A stretch of 64,000 nucleotides of DNA from the NCBI GenBank assembly GCA_026315105.1, contig CM048745.1, positions 283,569,747-283,633,746 on the forward strand, written 5' to 3'. Origin of the DNA: Locusta migratoria. Lineage: Eukaryota; Arthropoda; Insecta; Orthoptera; Acrididae. A program made the translations under genes and the position numbers. The notes below the pieces were generated by a model that had not been told where the DNA came from, did not search any database, and saw only the letters and a program-made list of their open reading frames with translations. This document shows positions 37,901 to 52,600 of this stretch, in pieces. Numbering within the stretch: the stretch's first letter is position 1; each line of letters opens with the position of its first letter.

Positions 37901-40868
37901 CAGTTTATGGATTTGGTGTTTATGTAATTTTCCTTGGAACATAATACATATCAGGCCTCCCACAACAATGAAAACAATCATCCTTGAAGGGTAATATCCA
38001 TGTGACCTCCTATATAAAAAAAAGATAGTATAGTTGCAAGTAATTTGTATTTCACAATTAATATTGATATATTGTTGGCCTAATAACTATATAGGTCTTT
38101 TACAGAAAAATGAAATGAAATAAAATAAAATGGAGTGTGGTTTATGTACTGGGTCATTATAATCAAACTTTCAAAACCCTTGAAAAATAACACCACTGGT
38201 CAGAACAATGTCAAATTGCAACAATATTATTGTAGAAAGGGGGGAGGGGTGAAATAGTGTGAAAACAGATCTGTAGATGCTACTGTATGTGTCAGAAAAT
38301 GTAACTGAAAACACCTGTCATGTGCACGACCCAATCAATTTGGTATAAACATGCCCAGAAGAATGCTTGGGGGTGGGGGCTGATAACAGTTTAGTCTCCC
38401 GACCCAAACCAAACAACCCAACCTAGAAGGCTTGGTTAAAAATCATAGTAAAAAATTTGTTGCCTGAATGGTATTCGATCTCTCGATCTTTTGATTACGA
38501 GGCACATGTTTTGCTGCTAGACCAGCAAGCCTCTTCAGATCATGTTGGTAGTTAATTAGTCTTCTTTTTTAAATTTTCTTTAAATGGTAATTAGAAGCAG
38601 AGAAAAATGGCAGCTCACATACAAGGAAAATTTTGGACTGATGCTAAGGAAAGTTGGAGGTACAATTCGGTGTAAAGTGCACAGATTTCACACTTCCATA
38701 CACAATGAGACACTTTAATTCTTCCTAGCACCATTTTGCATGTTATATCAAGAACACACCTTGGAAAATAATCCTAACTGAATAACAGTTTTGCATTGTG
38801 GCTCTAGTAAGATAATTTTGTATCCTGTATGCAGGTTATTAACTGAAAAACTAACAACGCTGCAATGTTCATTATCTTGTGTCCTCTTCCTGTCCCTCTA
38901 GTATAAATGTTTCTACTGAGATGAAAAAGAATGGTAGTGAATTTTCTGTGAAACGTGGAAGCTCATTCACTCATATTTTATTTCATTCCCTCTGTTATAC
39001 TCTGGGCCTTAGGTGCTTAAAATTTGGGCCTGTGCACCATGGATGTTTCTGCTGCATGGTGCTGTGAGATTACAGCTTGTGCAAGAAGTCGTGCCCCTGC
39101 TTTCTCAACCTGGGTGAGTCCACTCCTTTGTTTTGGAGGGGCAGCCGCCTCTGTTGCATGTTGACTACCGGTCTTGGGGCGCCGTTGACTGACGGCTAAG
39201 AGACAAAGTGTACAGCCCAGCACGCAACATGCAACTGAGCCGGCCACCCTTCAGAATGTAAGAATGGACTCGCCCTGTGCACAATTCGAGAAAGTGTTTC
39301 TGTGCATGGGCCATGATTTCTTGTGTGAGCTCTACCACAGTTGCTTCTTACTTCTCATTCTCCAAATGATGTGCTAGGTGAGCAGGACTGTACAAACTGC
39401 TGTTTTAAGTGGTTCTTCATGTAACACAAACGAGTAACTTCAATATTAATAATACTTGCAGTGCATCTTAACAGTTAAAATTTTTGCAGTGCATTTCTTT
39501 TGGTGCCTTCTTCCTATGAAAAAAAATTGTGGGTAGGTTTCAACATGTCAGATTGGACCATTCCCTTGTCAGAGCAATTTTCAACAAACCCTGAATGGTT
39601 GTTTTATGTTCTAAGAACAGTTCATGATGAACCCAGGATATTTGACTAAGGAGCATTCTGGGACGGCCTGGCAAATTTTTCATCTTGTCCCCATGTAGAG
39701 ACTCTTGGTCTTGCAGGTACTGGTCATCTCACTACCTCACCATTATCTCTAAATTGTTTAATCCATCTTCTTCCTGTAGAAGCGTCAACACTAGGGTTGT
39801 GTCAGAGTGGTTCTGCCAAATCCATTATTCGCCGAATTTAGCATACTGACTTCAGATTTGAGATTCGGCACATATTGGCCAAATACTACTGGATCCCGAA
39901 TCCAAAGTGTCATTTGGAAACCTTCAGTTACGAATATTGTAGTATACTTTGCGTAACAGTGCACTTTCGTTTGCATTATTTACTTTATTTTCCATAGATC
40001 CGCTGAAAGATGCGATGTCATAAAACGAAACGACCTCACTTTGACTAGTTCTGATAAATGACACTAGGAGCCGTCGCCAGTAACTATTCTATTCTAATAT
40101 AAGCAGTGCTACACAAGTATGCTTAGCAGGCGCAAATATAAGTAGCAACAAAAATAAATTTCTTCACATAAATACCAGCAATACGTGAGGCTTTAGGATT
40201 CTTGCACGAGTTGTCTCATTCTGATTTCATGTATTGTTTTGTCAAATTATATGAAATGCTGGGGTATTTGAACTGTAATGAAGCACTAGGATTTCAAGAA
40301 GAAAGTAATTTATGATGTGGAGAAAGAAAAGTTCTAATCATGCGCCATCCAGGTGGGATGACGTTAATTCAACAACCACTTCACATCTGTTTGAATAAAT
40401 CGTTTAAGATCAAGCTTAAACACATGTACACCGACTGCCTTTCGAAAAGTGACAGACAACTGACAGCAAAAGGTCGTGTAAAACGCGCAAGTATGCCAAT
40501 GGAATGATGATTCATGGAAGTGGGTTCCAAATCAGATTGCATAACAGGCATTTAAAAATATTCAAGATAGAATGCATTAGATTGTACGAGGGTGATGCTC
40601 TGAAGTACCAAATAGCGCTATTAGATAGTAAAAAAGTAACTGTGTACCAAGGAATCAAATGATATGATTCAGAATTACCGTACTGCTATCTAATTGCTAT
40701 TATAAACATTTCATAAAATTTGTATTATAAGTCTGATAAAATTGTTTTATATTTCTGCATTTAGTTTCATACAATAGCCGTACATTTGAAGTCTTATCTA
40801 AAAGCTACTATGTAAAGCTGACTGGCAAGCCTATGTTGCATCAGTATGTCTGACACTACTACCTCTAC

Positions 40869-40899
<31 letters not shown>

Positions 40900-43800
40900 G
40901 GTTTTTTAGGGGACTAAACAGCTAGGGCATCAGTCCCACAACCTCTGCCTTCATGCTACAACTGACGTGTTTTTCTATTAGGGCCAAGAGATTGTTCCTA
41001 TGAATCATGATTCATAAGTTTCACACTCTTTTTGCTATAAGAATAATACAAATATAAACATTACGCCATGTAATCTTCCGTGTTAGCTGTTACCACATTT
41101 AAATTCCGTCCGCCTAACAAACCTGAAATACAACGGCAAACGCGGAAGAATATTCATGTCACGTTAATGTTTACATTTGTATTATTCTTATGCTGAACGA
41201 AAGCATATAAAAATAAAGCATGGCAACTGACTTCTAGTACTGATTTTTAAATCTTCTACAAATAAAAATTCTGTGCAGACAAGTTACATGATCTTAAATG
41301 TTTGAAAGAATAAATAAATCTACAAAATACCCTTGCTTAACCCGGGATGCGCAATCTGCGTGTTAATTACTTTTCACAGTTCTAAAATTTCTTTCTGACA
41401 CTAACACATACACACACGTCGAATAAATGCGGATATCTCTGTGTCTGAATGTCCTGTCAGTCACTCATGGAATGCCTAATATGTCAGTATAAAATTATTT
41501 AACATTTATACATCCTATTTTTTAAGAATCAGTTTTTTGACTTCCCCTTTTGAAAAAGAAGAAAATATGTAATCCTTTCCTTTCATTATTTTTTATTTCA
41601 TCAAAATGAAACATTTTGTATTAGAGTGAAGAAAGTTATTTTTAGACCATCTAAACAACATATATGTCGAAATGTTTCATACAGATTTCTTTTACAGGTA
41701 GATGGTAGTAAAAGATCCTTAATATTTAAAATAAAATATTAATTTCTTAAGTTTTACTGTTAATATTGTCATTTGGGATTTGTCCCAGAAGGCTTTATCT
41801 TAAATACTGGCTGTGTTAGAGTAGTAATTCTTTTTAAATGTATTTGAATTGACAGATTAATTGGATTCGAGATTTGGAAGATTCGATTCGGGTTCGGAAT
41901 TCGGCACATATTTTATTTAAGATCCGGTATTCGTATTTGATTCGGTTTAATTTGTGGTTCGACACATCCTTAATCAACACCGTATGACATCCTTTTTCAT
42001 AGGCTCTAACACTATTTTCAGAGAGAGCAATTATTCGCTCAGGAACATTCACATCAGCCATTTTGAAGTCAGGCATATTATGTTTATTGTAGCTGAAAAC
42101 TATAGAGGCACCAGGTGGGAGGTGATGTAATCTTTATATATAAAAATGAATCTCTGTTTCCCTTGGTCACACCATAACTTGAGAAAGGCTTGATCGATTT
42201 GGCTGATCCCCTCCGCATGTTCGTAATTCTAGGACAAAAAACTGAAGGAGAAAAACTGAAAGTGCATGTTTCAGTGTGTCCATGTGTTTCTCTTGCATAC
42301 AAATCTGTAGTTTTGTTGTTCTGATTTTGACCTTCAAAATGAGGAAGGTCCTAGTTAAAATTTGGATCAGTGTATGATGGCTGGTTTTTTACTTACAGAT
42401 TTTGACAAAAAACTTAGTTTTGCTCTGATCTTGAAATTTTCTACACTTTCTCATCAAAACAAAAAGAAGCTCACTGTCTAGATAAACTTTTGTATGGTGC
42501 TTCACAAGGGTACTTCGTTAACACTCTTTGACAAATACAGTTTTGCTCCGATCTTCATGGATTTTTGCACACTTGATCTTTAAACCAAGAGGAAAGGTTG
42601 CTGTCTACATAAATTTTTGCATGATGCATGGTAAAGGGGAATTTGCATACCCGGGAAATACTGGTTTTTCAGCTGGTTACAAATAAATACATCAATTTTC
42701 AGTGTGGAACCTGGAAAAGCCTACTGCAAAATTTGTAGCAAATTAAGCTTTAAAATGTTTTGTGCACATGTCTAAAAAAATTAAAACAGTAATAATAAAT
42801 AAAAATAAAAAAGACACTTGACTCCACTTAGATTTAAATGCTCATCAACCAGACTATCCACACAATCATTGAAACAGATGTGAAACACTCTTCGTTGTAG
42901 TAATTCTACCACTGTGAAATTCTTATATTTCAATTGTTTCTACATGCTCTGTTAATTGTTTTTAAAAAGAAGTGATACAATGAGTTAAATTGCAATGATT
43001 ATTAACATATTCTGTATCCTAACTGGTATATAGCTTCTATTTTATGATGGAAATGCCAAGCTGAAGCTCCACACATTGCTTGGACATAAAATTTTTAGAC
43101 CTAGGCTTTCTTTTTGCCACTAATGGAACCTACAGCATGGGTAACAATTGGAGAACATAACACTTGAGGAAAAAAAACTGCAATTGGCCCCTAACACTTC
43201 ACTGAAGTGTCAATCATAAATTAATCAATGTTGGTTTCGTTAGATAGTGGATAACTAAACTTATTTTTCTGTAGCCACAAAAATCTGACCTTTCAGATTA
43301 CTAAATTTCTAAAAAAGCACTATAATGTACTAATATGAAAGAATATTTAACATACGCTGCTTTTTGGTTTATACAGCTTAATGAAAGAACTACAGGAGTA
43401 CTATAACACATCCATAGGCATTGAAACTGCTTGGGAAGAAGGAGAGAAATGTGTTGTTTTTAACGCTGCAGATAAATTGTGGTGTCGAGGAATCATCACA
43501 GACATCACAGATGATGAAGCTTCGGTATGTCTAAAAATTGTTTTTTACTTTTCACTTATATTTGTACAACAAGAAACAGTTCACACATTTTGTATGACAT
43601 TAACAAATATGCTGACATGTAAATACTGTTTTGTTAGGTCTTCAAAACAATAAAATGTGTTGAATTTCTTAGATAGCTCAGTTTCCACAGTTTAGCTATG
43701 AGTATTATTTTTAATGTTTTAGTCCAGAATTTAAATAAACTTTACACAAATTTGTTCATTTATGATGTAATTATTATGTTTAATGTCATTTTGTATATGT

Positions 43801-46800
43801 TTTAAACTTATGGACACTTTAGAAGTAAACAATGCTGACTTGTCTGATGTATTCATTGTAGCCCAGGTGTTTAAATCTATCCAAGCAATGAGTGTGTGTA
43901 TCAAAAACAGCTCCAATTTCATCATCACCCTAGCACACTCTTGGTGGAGTTTTAGACTACTTATGATGTCATTGTTACATTTCATTGTATCTCTTTTGAC
44001 TTCTGTTGCAGAGAATCTCAGTATGCTGTTGTGCAAAAGTAAGGAAAATATAGGTAAAATATCAGTTCCTCAATGGAAAAGAATGATGGTGTAGGAGTAT
44101 GTTGCCAGAGGTCTCACATTTATGTATTGAATGCTGTATGTCACAAGGTGTGATTTCAGACTATAGTGTCTGATGATATTGGCTCTACAGCACTAGGCAA
44201 TTGAAGGAGCAACAAAAGAGAGGGAGCTACAGTACACTGCAGTAGTGTTCATAATTACATCCAGAAGGCAACATGTGAATGACTTTGCACGAGAAACAAT
44301 CATTGGAAAACTGGAAGGACAACAAAGTTTAATGAGTGCAACCAAGGAGATTGCTATTGTTCACAACATTGTTTAATGTTCATTGGAAGCATTCCAAACA
44401 ACAGGGACTGCTGCCTAGGGGAGAGACAGTATTTGATCAGTCTGTTATTGTGCAACAAGCAAGTAGAGACAGTTGTCAGTTAGCAGCTATAATTAAAACC
44501 ACATTTAACAGGACTGCAATGAATGTAGTCCAACTCTCCACAGTGGCATGTTGACTACTTGGGGGGGGGGGGGGGGGAGTCTGTTTGCTTGGCAGCCAGT
44601 CTGTTAACATTCTGGTGTCAATAACAAATATATTGAACTGTTAAGCAGTGGAATTGCATGCTAACCTCATATGAGAGCAGATGTAATCTGAGTAGTGATT
44701 CTCATATGGCAAAATGTGGGAGCATGTAAGTAACCAGGACTTTCAAATATATAACTGGTATTACATGTAAAACATAATGTCTACAAGTCTGGGTGTAGAC
44801 AGTCTGCCACTGATCTGCAGAATGAATGAAGCTATGATTTTGTCAGATACTTTATCTGCTGTAGAGAAGTGGTAACCAGTCTATTCTGCTGTGGATATGC
44901 TCTTGTGCAGTAGAGGTGGTTTATACACCTATTTACAGAATGTACTATTTCGAGTGGGTTTTGTTCACTATGACAAATGCTATGTAAATAACAATGTCGT
45001 CTATGTCTAAAATACTGTGAAACATAAATATAGGTAATTATTTGCATGTACTAGCATGACATAAAAAAAAAAAAAAAAAAACAAAAAAAAAAAAAAAACG
45101 CTTTAGTGTATAATTCTGTATAGGCCTAAACATAATGTAATTTCATGCTTTCTGCACAAGAGCATTAGAAACATAATAATTTGTTTGTGCCACCTTGACA
45201 TAAACTGAACTATTTAGTGTCTGTATAATCATAGCAAAATTCCATGTTAGTTGCACAAGAGACACTTAAATACAAGTATTTGCTAGTCCCAAAATGAAAT
45301 AAAATGAATAGTTCAGTCCATAAATCTCTATAATCATAACGTAATTTCATGCTTCCAACACTAGGGAAAAATAATTGCTTAATAAAACAAACCTATACTT
45401 CTCAAAAGAGTAATGTGAGTAAATAATAGCTTTAGAAAATATCCTACATAACAAAGAAGCACCATGTAAACAAGCCCGCACTTCTGAATATGTACCCTTG
45501 GGATACTCGTACAGACTTGTATGCATTAGATCTATTGTGTAAAGGGATGGATTGGAACTTTGGCCATTCCACACTTACACACTTGGGGCACTGCTACAGA
45601 CTTATATACAATAGATGTGTACTATAGGCTTTTGACTGTGGTATATTTACTGGTTGATATTGTTGTGACACTACTTCTTCCCATTGTACATGTTTTCAGA
45701 AGTTCAATAGCCTTGACTTCTTTGTAAGTAACTGTGCAAGTAAATGAGCTCTGTAAATGAGATGATGTTTGGCAAATAGACTGGAATTGCAGTTCCTTGA
45801 TTTAAATCCCATATAGCATATGAGAGATGTGTTGGTGAGACATGTGGCATCATGTTCTCAGGCACCAATGATCATTCACCAATTATTAATCTCACTGGCA
45901 GAAGAATGGAACACACTACCGCCAGAAATCCTCTCCAAGCTTGTGACCAATGTGGGAGATCATTGCAGAGAATGCATTGTTATCCATAATTGTCACATAC
46001 TTTACTATTAAGAACCATGTCCCTCCTTTTATAATGGTCAGAAGACCGTTATGAATTGGATTGCCTTCAGTCTAACTATTGATTTCAAATACAAGTGTCA
46101 CACCTTTGTCTTATTATGTATCTCCCTTTGTTATCCTCTGCAGTTTTTTTTTTTTTCTAGGTATGGATCTAGTTTCATTAAGCTATGTTATGTGGCAGGG
46201 ACATATCATTCACTCTTAAGTTTTGCTTACTAGTGCATTTGGTATGAAAGTCAGTGATAATAATACTTATTTTCATTGTCATCATCCTTATCTTCAAATT
46301 CTTCCATTTACTGTCTGAAGTTACAATTATGTCCTGCTTGCTCTCAATCATATGTGAGAACATGATTGTAGCAACTCAGAGAACAGTGTTATGTTATCTT
46401 GACGTGTTGTGTTGGGCTACATTTGTAGAGACTCACAGATCAATGCTGGAAATAATCACAGTCAAATATTGTTCTTTTCTGGGTTTTCAGTCCAAATTGT
46501 GGGTTGATGGAGCTCTCTATTCTACTATATCCTATGCAAGCCTCTCCATCCCTCATAAAGAACAGCAACCTACGTCCCTTTGAACTTGCTTACTGTATTT
46601 GTCTCCCAGTTTCCCTCTGCAGTTTGTGCCCCACACTTCCTTCAAATACTAAATTGACAGTTCCTAGATGTCTTAAGACTGTGTTCTGTCAATTGATTAC
46701 TTCTTACTTCTTAAAGATATGCCACAATTTTGCCCCCATTTTATTCAGTACCTTCTCATTAATTATAAAATCTAGCCATCTAATGTTTAGCATTCTCCTG

Positions 46801-47496
46801 TAGCACCAAATTTCAAAAGCTTCAATTGTCTTCTTATTTGAACTGTGTTTTACTCCTGTACAACATTATACTCCAGACAAAATGCATTCAAACAAGATTT
46901 CCTGATACTTAGATTAATATTGAAGGTGTCAAACTTCTCTTATTCAGAAATGCTTTTCTTCCCATAGCCACTCTCCATTTTTTAGCTGCAGTGGAGTAGC
47001 TGAGTGGTCTAAGGCGCCTTGCAGAGTGCACGGTTACTTGTCATTGGAGTTTTGAGTCCTCCCTCGGGCATGGGTGTTTGTGTTGTTCTCAGCATTAGTT
47101 AAAGTAGTTTGTGAGCCTAGGGACTGATGATTAATATAGTTAAGTACCTTAGATTTACAAATGTTTGAACATTTTTATTTATTTGTTTTTGCATTTTGTA
47201 TTTTCTTGCCTTCAGCCATCAGAAGTTATTGTGCTATCCAAATAATACAACAGTTCTATTATTCTGTCTCTTTACCTAATCCAATTCCTTCAGCATCGCC
47301 TGATTACCTTAGACCACATGTCATTACCCTGTTTTGCTCTTGTTAATGTTCACTTTATATCTTCTTTTCAACACTTCGCCCATTCCATTCTATTGCTCTT
47401 CCAGGTCCTCCATGTTACTGACAGAATGACAGATACCAAACTACTGAGGTCATCGGTCCATAGACTTAAAACTACTGAAATTAACTTGCGCTAAGG

Positions 47497-47551
<55 letters not shown>

Positions 47552-49570
47552 AAGGACACGAACATCTGATGGAGCAGCTATGCAATCTGTGACTTGCCAC
47601 CTCAGACAGTGTGTCCATTTCCGCATGGTGATTAAATGACATTGGGGAAAGGCTACAACCCTGTCTTAACCCATTCCCAACAACTGCATCCTTTTTATGC
47701 CCTTCATCCCTCATAACTACTTCCTTGTTTTTGGACAAGTTGTAAACAACTTTTTGTTTCCTTTATTTTATCCCTACTACCTTCAGAAGTTCAAAGAGTG
47801 TTTTACAGTGAACATTGTCAAAATCTTTCTCTAAATCTTCAAAAGCCATAAACTTAGGTTTGCCTTTCCTTCACCTATTTTCTAAGATAAGTCGTAAGGT
47901 GAGTATTGTTTTGTGTGTTCCTGTATTTCTTCTAAATCCAAACTGATCATCTCCCAAGTCAGATTCTACTCATTTTTCTTTTATCTATAAATAATTTGTG
48001 TTAGTATTTTCCAACTATGGCTTATTAAGCTTATAGTAATTTGCACACTTGTCTGCCCTTGCTTTTCTTTGGAGTGACATTCCAAGGATATCAGCCGTTC
48101 ATATCAAAGGCCTGGTTTCTCTCAGTTCTTTCAGTGCCCTGTTAAATTCTTCTCTTGGTATAGTATCTCCTCTCATCTTCATCTATTCCCTCTTACACTT
48201 TCTATGTTATTGCCTTCAAGTTTATTTCCCTTACATAACCCCTCTACATATACCCTTCCAACTTTGTGTTCCTTTCTTTACTTAGTACTGTTTTAGAAAT
48301 CTATGTCTTACCATTATAAAATCAATCTGGTACCTTCTGGTGTCTCCTTGTCTCTTCTATTTATACATCCTTCTTTCATGATTGTTATGTTTGTGCCGAT
48401 TTAACATGTGATCTCCTCATTCATTCTTTTCTCACCGTCCATATTCCCCTACTATTATTCCTTCTCTTCCTTTTCCTGATACTGTGTTTGTCGCTCATCA
48501 GAATAAAGGTTTCCTATCGTTTAACATTCTCAATAACTTATTTTATTTCATCATAGTTTTCAATATCCTCCTCACTGGCAAAGCTACTCAGCATATGAAC
48601 TTCTACTGCTGTGTTGGGAGTTGGATTTGTGTCTTTCGTGGCTTTGATAATTTGTTCACTATGCTCTTCATAGTAGCTTACCCCCAACTGGTTTTGTACT
48701 TATAACCCTGTACTCTCCTAATGTTCTAACTTGCCTACCCGATTAAGCTTCACAGTCTGTTGAATACCTGTTTTGTTTTTCTGATGATGACATCTTTCTG
48801 ATTATCCCTGCTTGGGGATGTAGATGGGGGATTATCTTACATGAAGAACATTTTACCAGAGCAGACACCATCATCAAGTAATCATACAGAAGAGTTGCAT
48901 GTCCTTGACAAATCAAGACCACATCAGTCACCCACGCTGTTGCCCTTGCAACTAGTGTAAAGGCTGCTGCTGCTCTTCATGTACCACACATTTGTAAGGT
49001 GTTCCCACAGATAACCCTCTGCTGGGTTGCACCTGTATCATTGGTGCACACAAGGCACCCCACCTCAGCAATGTCTCTGGTTGATGGACGGGTGGGACAA
49101 TGAAATATTCAAATTGACTTTTCACTTGTTTGCCCATCTATGCTGATTTGAAAGTGGCTGTTTGCTGCAGAGTGCTGGACCAGAACACTTTATCTTTCGT
49201 CCCATCCTTACAAAGTCACTCATTTTTGAAAACTTAGGTCTGTTGACTTTTGGTGGCTCAATATGTCACTGATGTTTGTATCTCAATTTCAGCAGTAGAT
49301 CCCCAGAGTGGGAAAAAAGATTTGTAGTAGCTTATTTGTAAGGTGTGGTTCAAACTTCAACAGTCTCCATCAGTTAATTTTGTTGACCTGCCAGACAGCC
49401 CATTTTAAGTGTGTAGTGCTTATAAAATACCAAGAAAGAGGGCACATTTGCTAAGACTTTGGACTCACATTCAAGGGAGATGGGGGCTTAAATTCCCACA
49501 TGATCAGCCTTATTTAGATTTCCCATGGTTTACGCAAAACAAGCAAACTTGGCTGCTCCCTCCCACTCCT

Positions 49571-49641
<71 letters not shown>

Positions 49642-52600
49642 CAGGGCAGCCAATAATTTGGCTTGTGGGTTATCTATTCTCTGGGTGACACTGCACTTAG
49701 CACGTCACACCCACTGTCACACCACACACTTCTGGCTTGTGGAAGGGAAAGATGTGGAAATGGCAAACATGCCACATTTAAATGGCTCCACAGCTCATAT
49801 TCCTCGACAAAAGAGATCAATATTTTTTAATTATTTTTGTGCATTACAGGCATAATATATCTTTCATCTGGTTGGCCTTTGTTCGGCATATGTGCACGTG
49901 TAGACAAATTCACAAATTTTCACATTTGTCATACAGACATGACTTGCTTAGTTTCATAATAACAAAACATTCTTTCTTACATCAGTTGATTGAAATAAAA
50001 CATTTCAGCAGCATGTTTGTACTCTCACTAGGGAGATGTGAAAGCTCTTATTTGGGAAAAGCATTGTAGATGTTGTGGACAGTATTAATGGGAAAGGATT
50101 TGTCTTTAAAAGGGTTATTGCACTGGAAATCTGTTAGTTCCATCTGCACATAAACAGTGATGCTTTCAACTGAATTCTAAATACATATGTAAGGAGCATA
50201 AGCAGAGAAGCCAAGATCGCTTGTTTAAAATTCCTTTATTAAGATGGGCAGTGTACTCAAAAAGTGAGAGATGTGTCCTTGTTATTATTTCAAGGCCCAA
50301 AAGCATTCTTCATATTCTGATTGTCAGTCCTCCTCTCTTTTTCTTCTAAAGTCAACAGTATAGAAACAGCCAGTGAACATGTTAACATTCTTCTTACCAT
50401 GAACAAATAGTGTCATATAGCTGAAATCATGTCTCTGCCAAAGTGAAAATAGTTGTGGTGATTGAAAAATGCCACTCCACAATTCTAAATTAAATGTCAC
50501 ATTTTATTTGGTATTTACAGTCAGACTAAGCAAAGCCAAGATAAACCCAGCTGTGTTCCCTTGCACATGGCCCCACACTGGGCTCACATGAAATTTGGCA
50601 TCTCATGGCTGTCCAGTCTCTAACGAAAATATAATACTTTGGATCTTAATAAATGTTGTAGAAATGTGTTGTGTTCTTTGTCTACAGTTTGTTGCAGGAA
50701 AATGATGATGTGTTGATCTGTTTTTACTTTACTGTCAGTCTACTTTCTAAACAAATGCCTATGAAAATAAATTACCAACCTGATTATCATTTTTTCATAA
50801 TTTTGAAAGTAACAAATTTTGCAGGTTTTTCTGACAGATTTTGCGACGTACCTCAAGGTTCCCACAAACTGCATTCAGACACTGGATCCTCGATTTTCTG
50901 AAGTACACAGTGGTGCAATTGCGTGTCACTTAGTTGGTGTAAAAGCCGCTGGAGATAGATCTCAGTGGCCAAGTTTAGCCTGTGAGCATCTTGCAGAACT
51001 TATTCATAACTATACAGAGCTTTACATCACTAAACGGGTAAGTTGTAGTGAAACATGTAAGTTCTCATATGTTTTTAAATAGTGTTTTTCTGCTTAATCT
51101 GATTGATATTTGTTATAGGGAGAGATTGAAAACAATTCACTTCCTGTTGAACTGTGGGTAAAAGATGTTTTTGAGGGAGGACCATTGGACCCCACAACAG
51201 AAGTGTGGAATACATTGAATCAAAAGCTGATAGATCAAGGACTTGCTATTCCTGTTAAAGTGTAAGTTATATTTAAGTTAGTTGCTTTCTAATCAATGAT
51301 AAACTGTCAACCTTTTGACTTTGACTTGTTATTATGAGCTATTGGTCGTCTACACGTGCAATGTGTGTGCTGTAATAATGCTACATCTGCATACATACTC
51401 CATAATCCACCCAAATGTGCATGGTGGAGGGTACTTAATTACTACTATTTACTTGCTTTCCTGTTCCACTCCCATATAGAGCAAGGGAAAATAAATGCTT
51501 GTATGCATTTGTACGAGCCCTAATCTCTCTGATCTTATCTTTGTGGTCTTGATGGGGCAATAAAACCACTCTGCAGACCATTTCAAATTCCAGCCCTCTA
51601 AATTTCTTCAACAGCGTTTCTGGTAAAGAACGTCACCTTTCCCTCCAGTGACTCCCATTTGAGTTCCCAGAGCATCTCAGCAACACTGGCACATTGATCA
51701 AACCTACCAGTAACAAACATATCTTCCTGCCTCTGAATTGCTTCTGTGTCTTCCTTTATGCCAATCTGGTAGGGTTCTCAATCACTTGAGCAGTACACAA
51801 GATGGGGTCACACAAGCATTTTATATGCGGTCTCCTTTACAGATGAATCACACCTTTCCAAAATTCTCCCAATAAACGGAAGTCAACCATCCATGTCCCC
51901 CACGACTGTCCTTATATGCTCATTCCATTTCATCTCGCTATGCAGTGTTATGCCTAGATAGTTAATTGATGCGCCTCTGTCAAGGAGCACATCACTAATT
52001 CTGTATCCAAACATTATGGGATTGTTTCTCCTACTCATCTTCATATATGTTTCTAGATTGAATGCTAGTTGCCATTCCCCACACCACCTAGAAATTTGGT
52101 CCAAGTCATTCTGCATCCTACTACAGTAATTCAATGACGACACCTTCCTATACACCACAGTATAAACAGCAAACAGCCTCAGGCAGCCCACTGTGTCCAT
52201 CAGATCATTTATATAGATAGAAAATAATAGTGGTCCTCCCACACTTCCCTGGGGCACCCCTGACAATATACTAATCTTTCCATAAGCTCTTACCTTCGAT
52301 AGCAGTCTGCGGTGCAGTACCATGCCAAATGCCTTTCAAAAATCAAGAAATATGCAGTCTGCCTGGCAAGCTGAGTTTCACACAATCGATGCTTCTGAAA
52401 GCTGTCCTAAGGTATGGTGGTGGTAATTATTGTATGCTTCATGCATTGCTATTTTGATAGATGCACGAATCTGTACTAACTTTTGTCTGATTTGATTTGC
52501 TTGACCTTTTTTGAACCGAGAGTGAAACTGCCTTTGTTAAATCATATTGGTCACTTCCTGAAACAAAATTTTAGCAATAAAGTATACATTCATATTTGAA

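Larger units (their letters stand above)
46480..49100 (-). mobile_element. RTE-type LINE, copy 3
   Basis: Inverted and spanning nearly the full element: 5' region 48,760-49,100 (gacattgctgaggtggggtg, aggacatgcaac-type), endonuclease remnants at 48,300-48,700, RT GLRQGCSLSP at 47,640-47,690, and the C-terminal region and tail to 46,480. Heavily mutated and carrying two SINE insertions. Confidence 0.78.

Noticed and set aside
39040..39280. Promoter or CpG island for another gene
   Set aside because: The GC-rich patch has few CpG sites and no nearby coding exon, and I see no core promoter motif.
49409..49855. 148-codon frame through the (CT)n tract
   Set aside because: Length comes from the Ser-Leu translation of the CT repeat; flanking residues have no motif or splice support.
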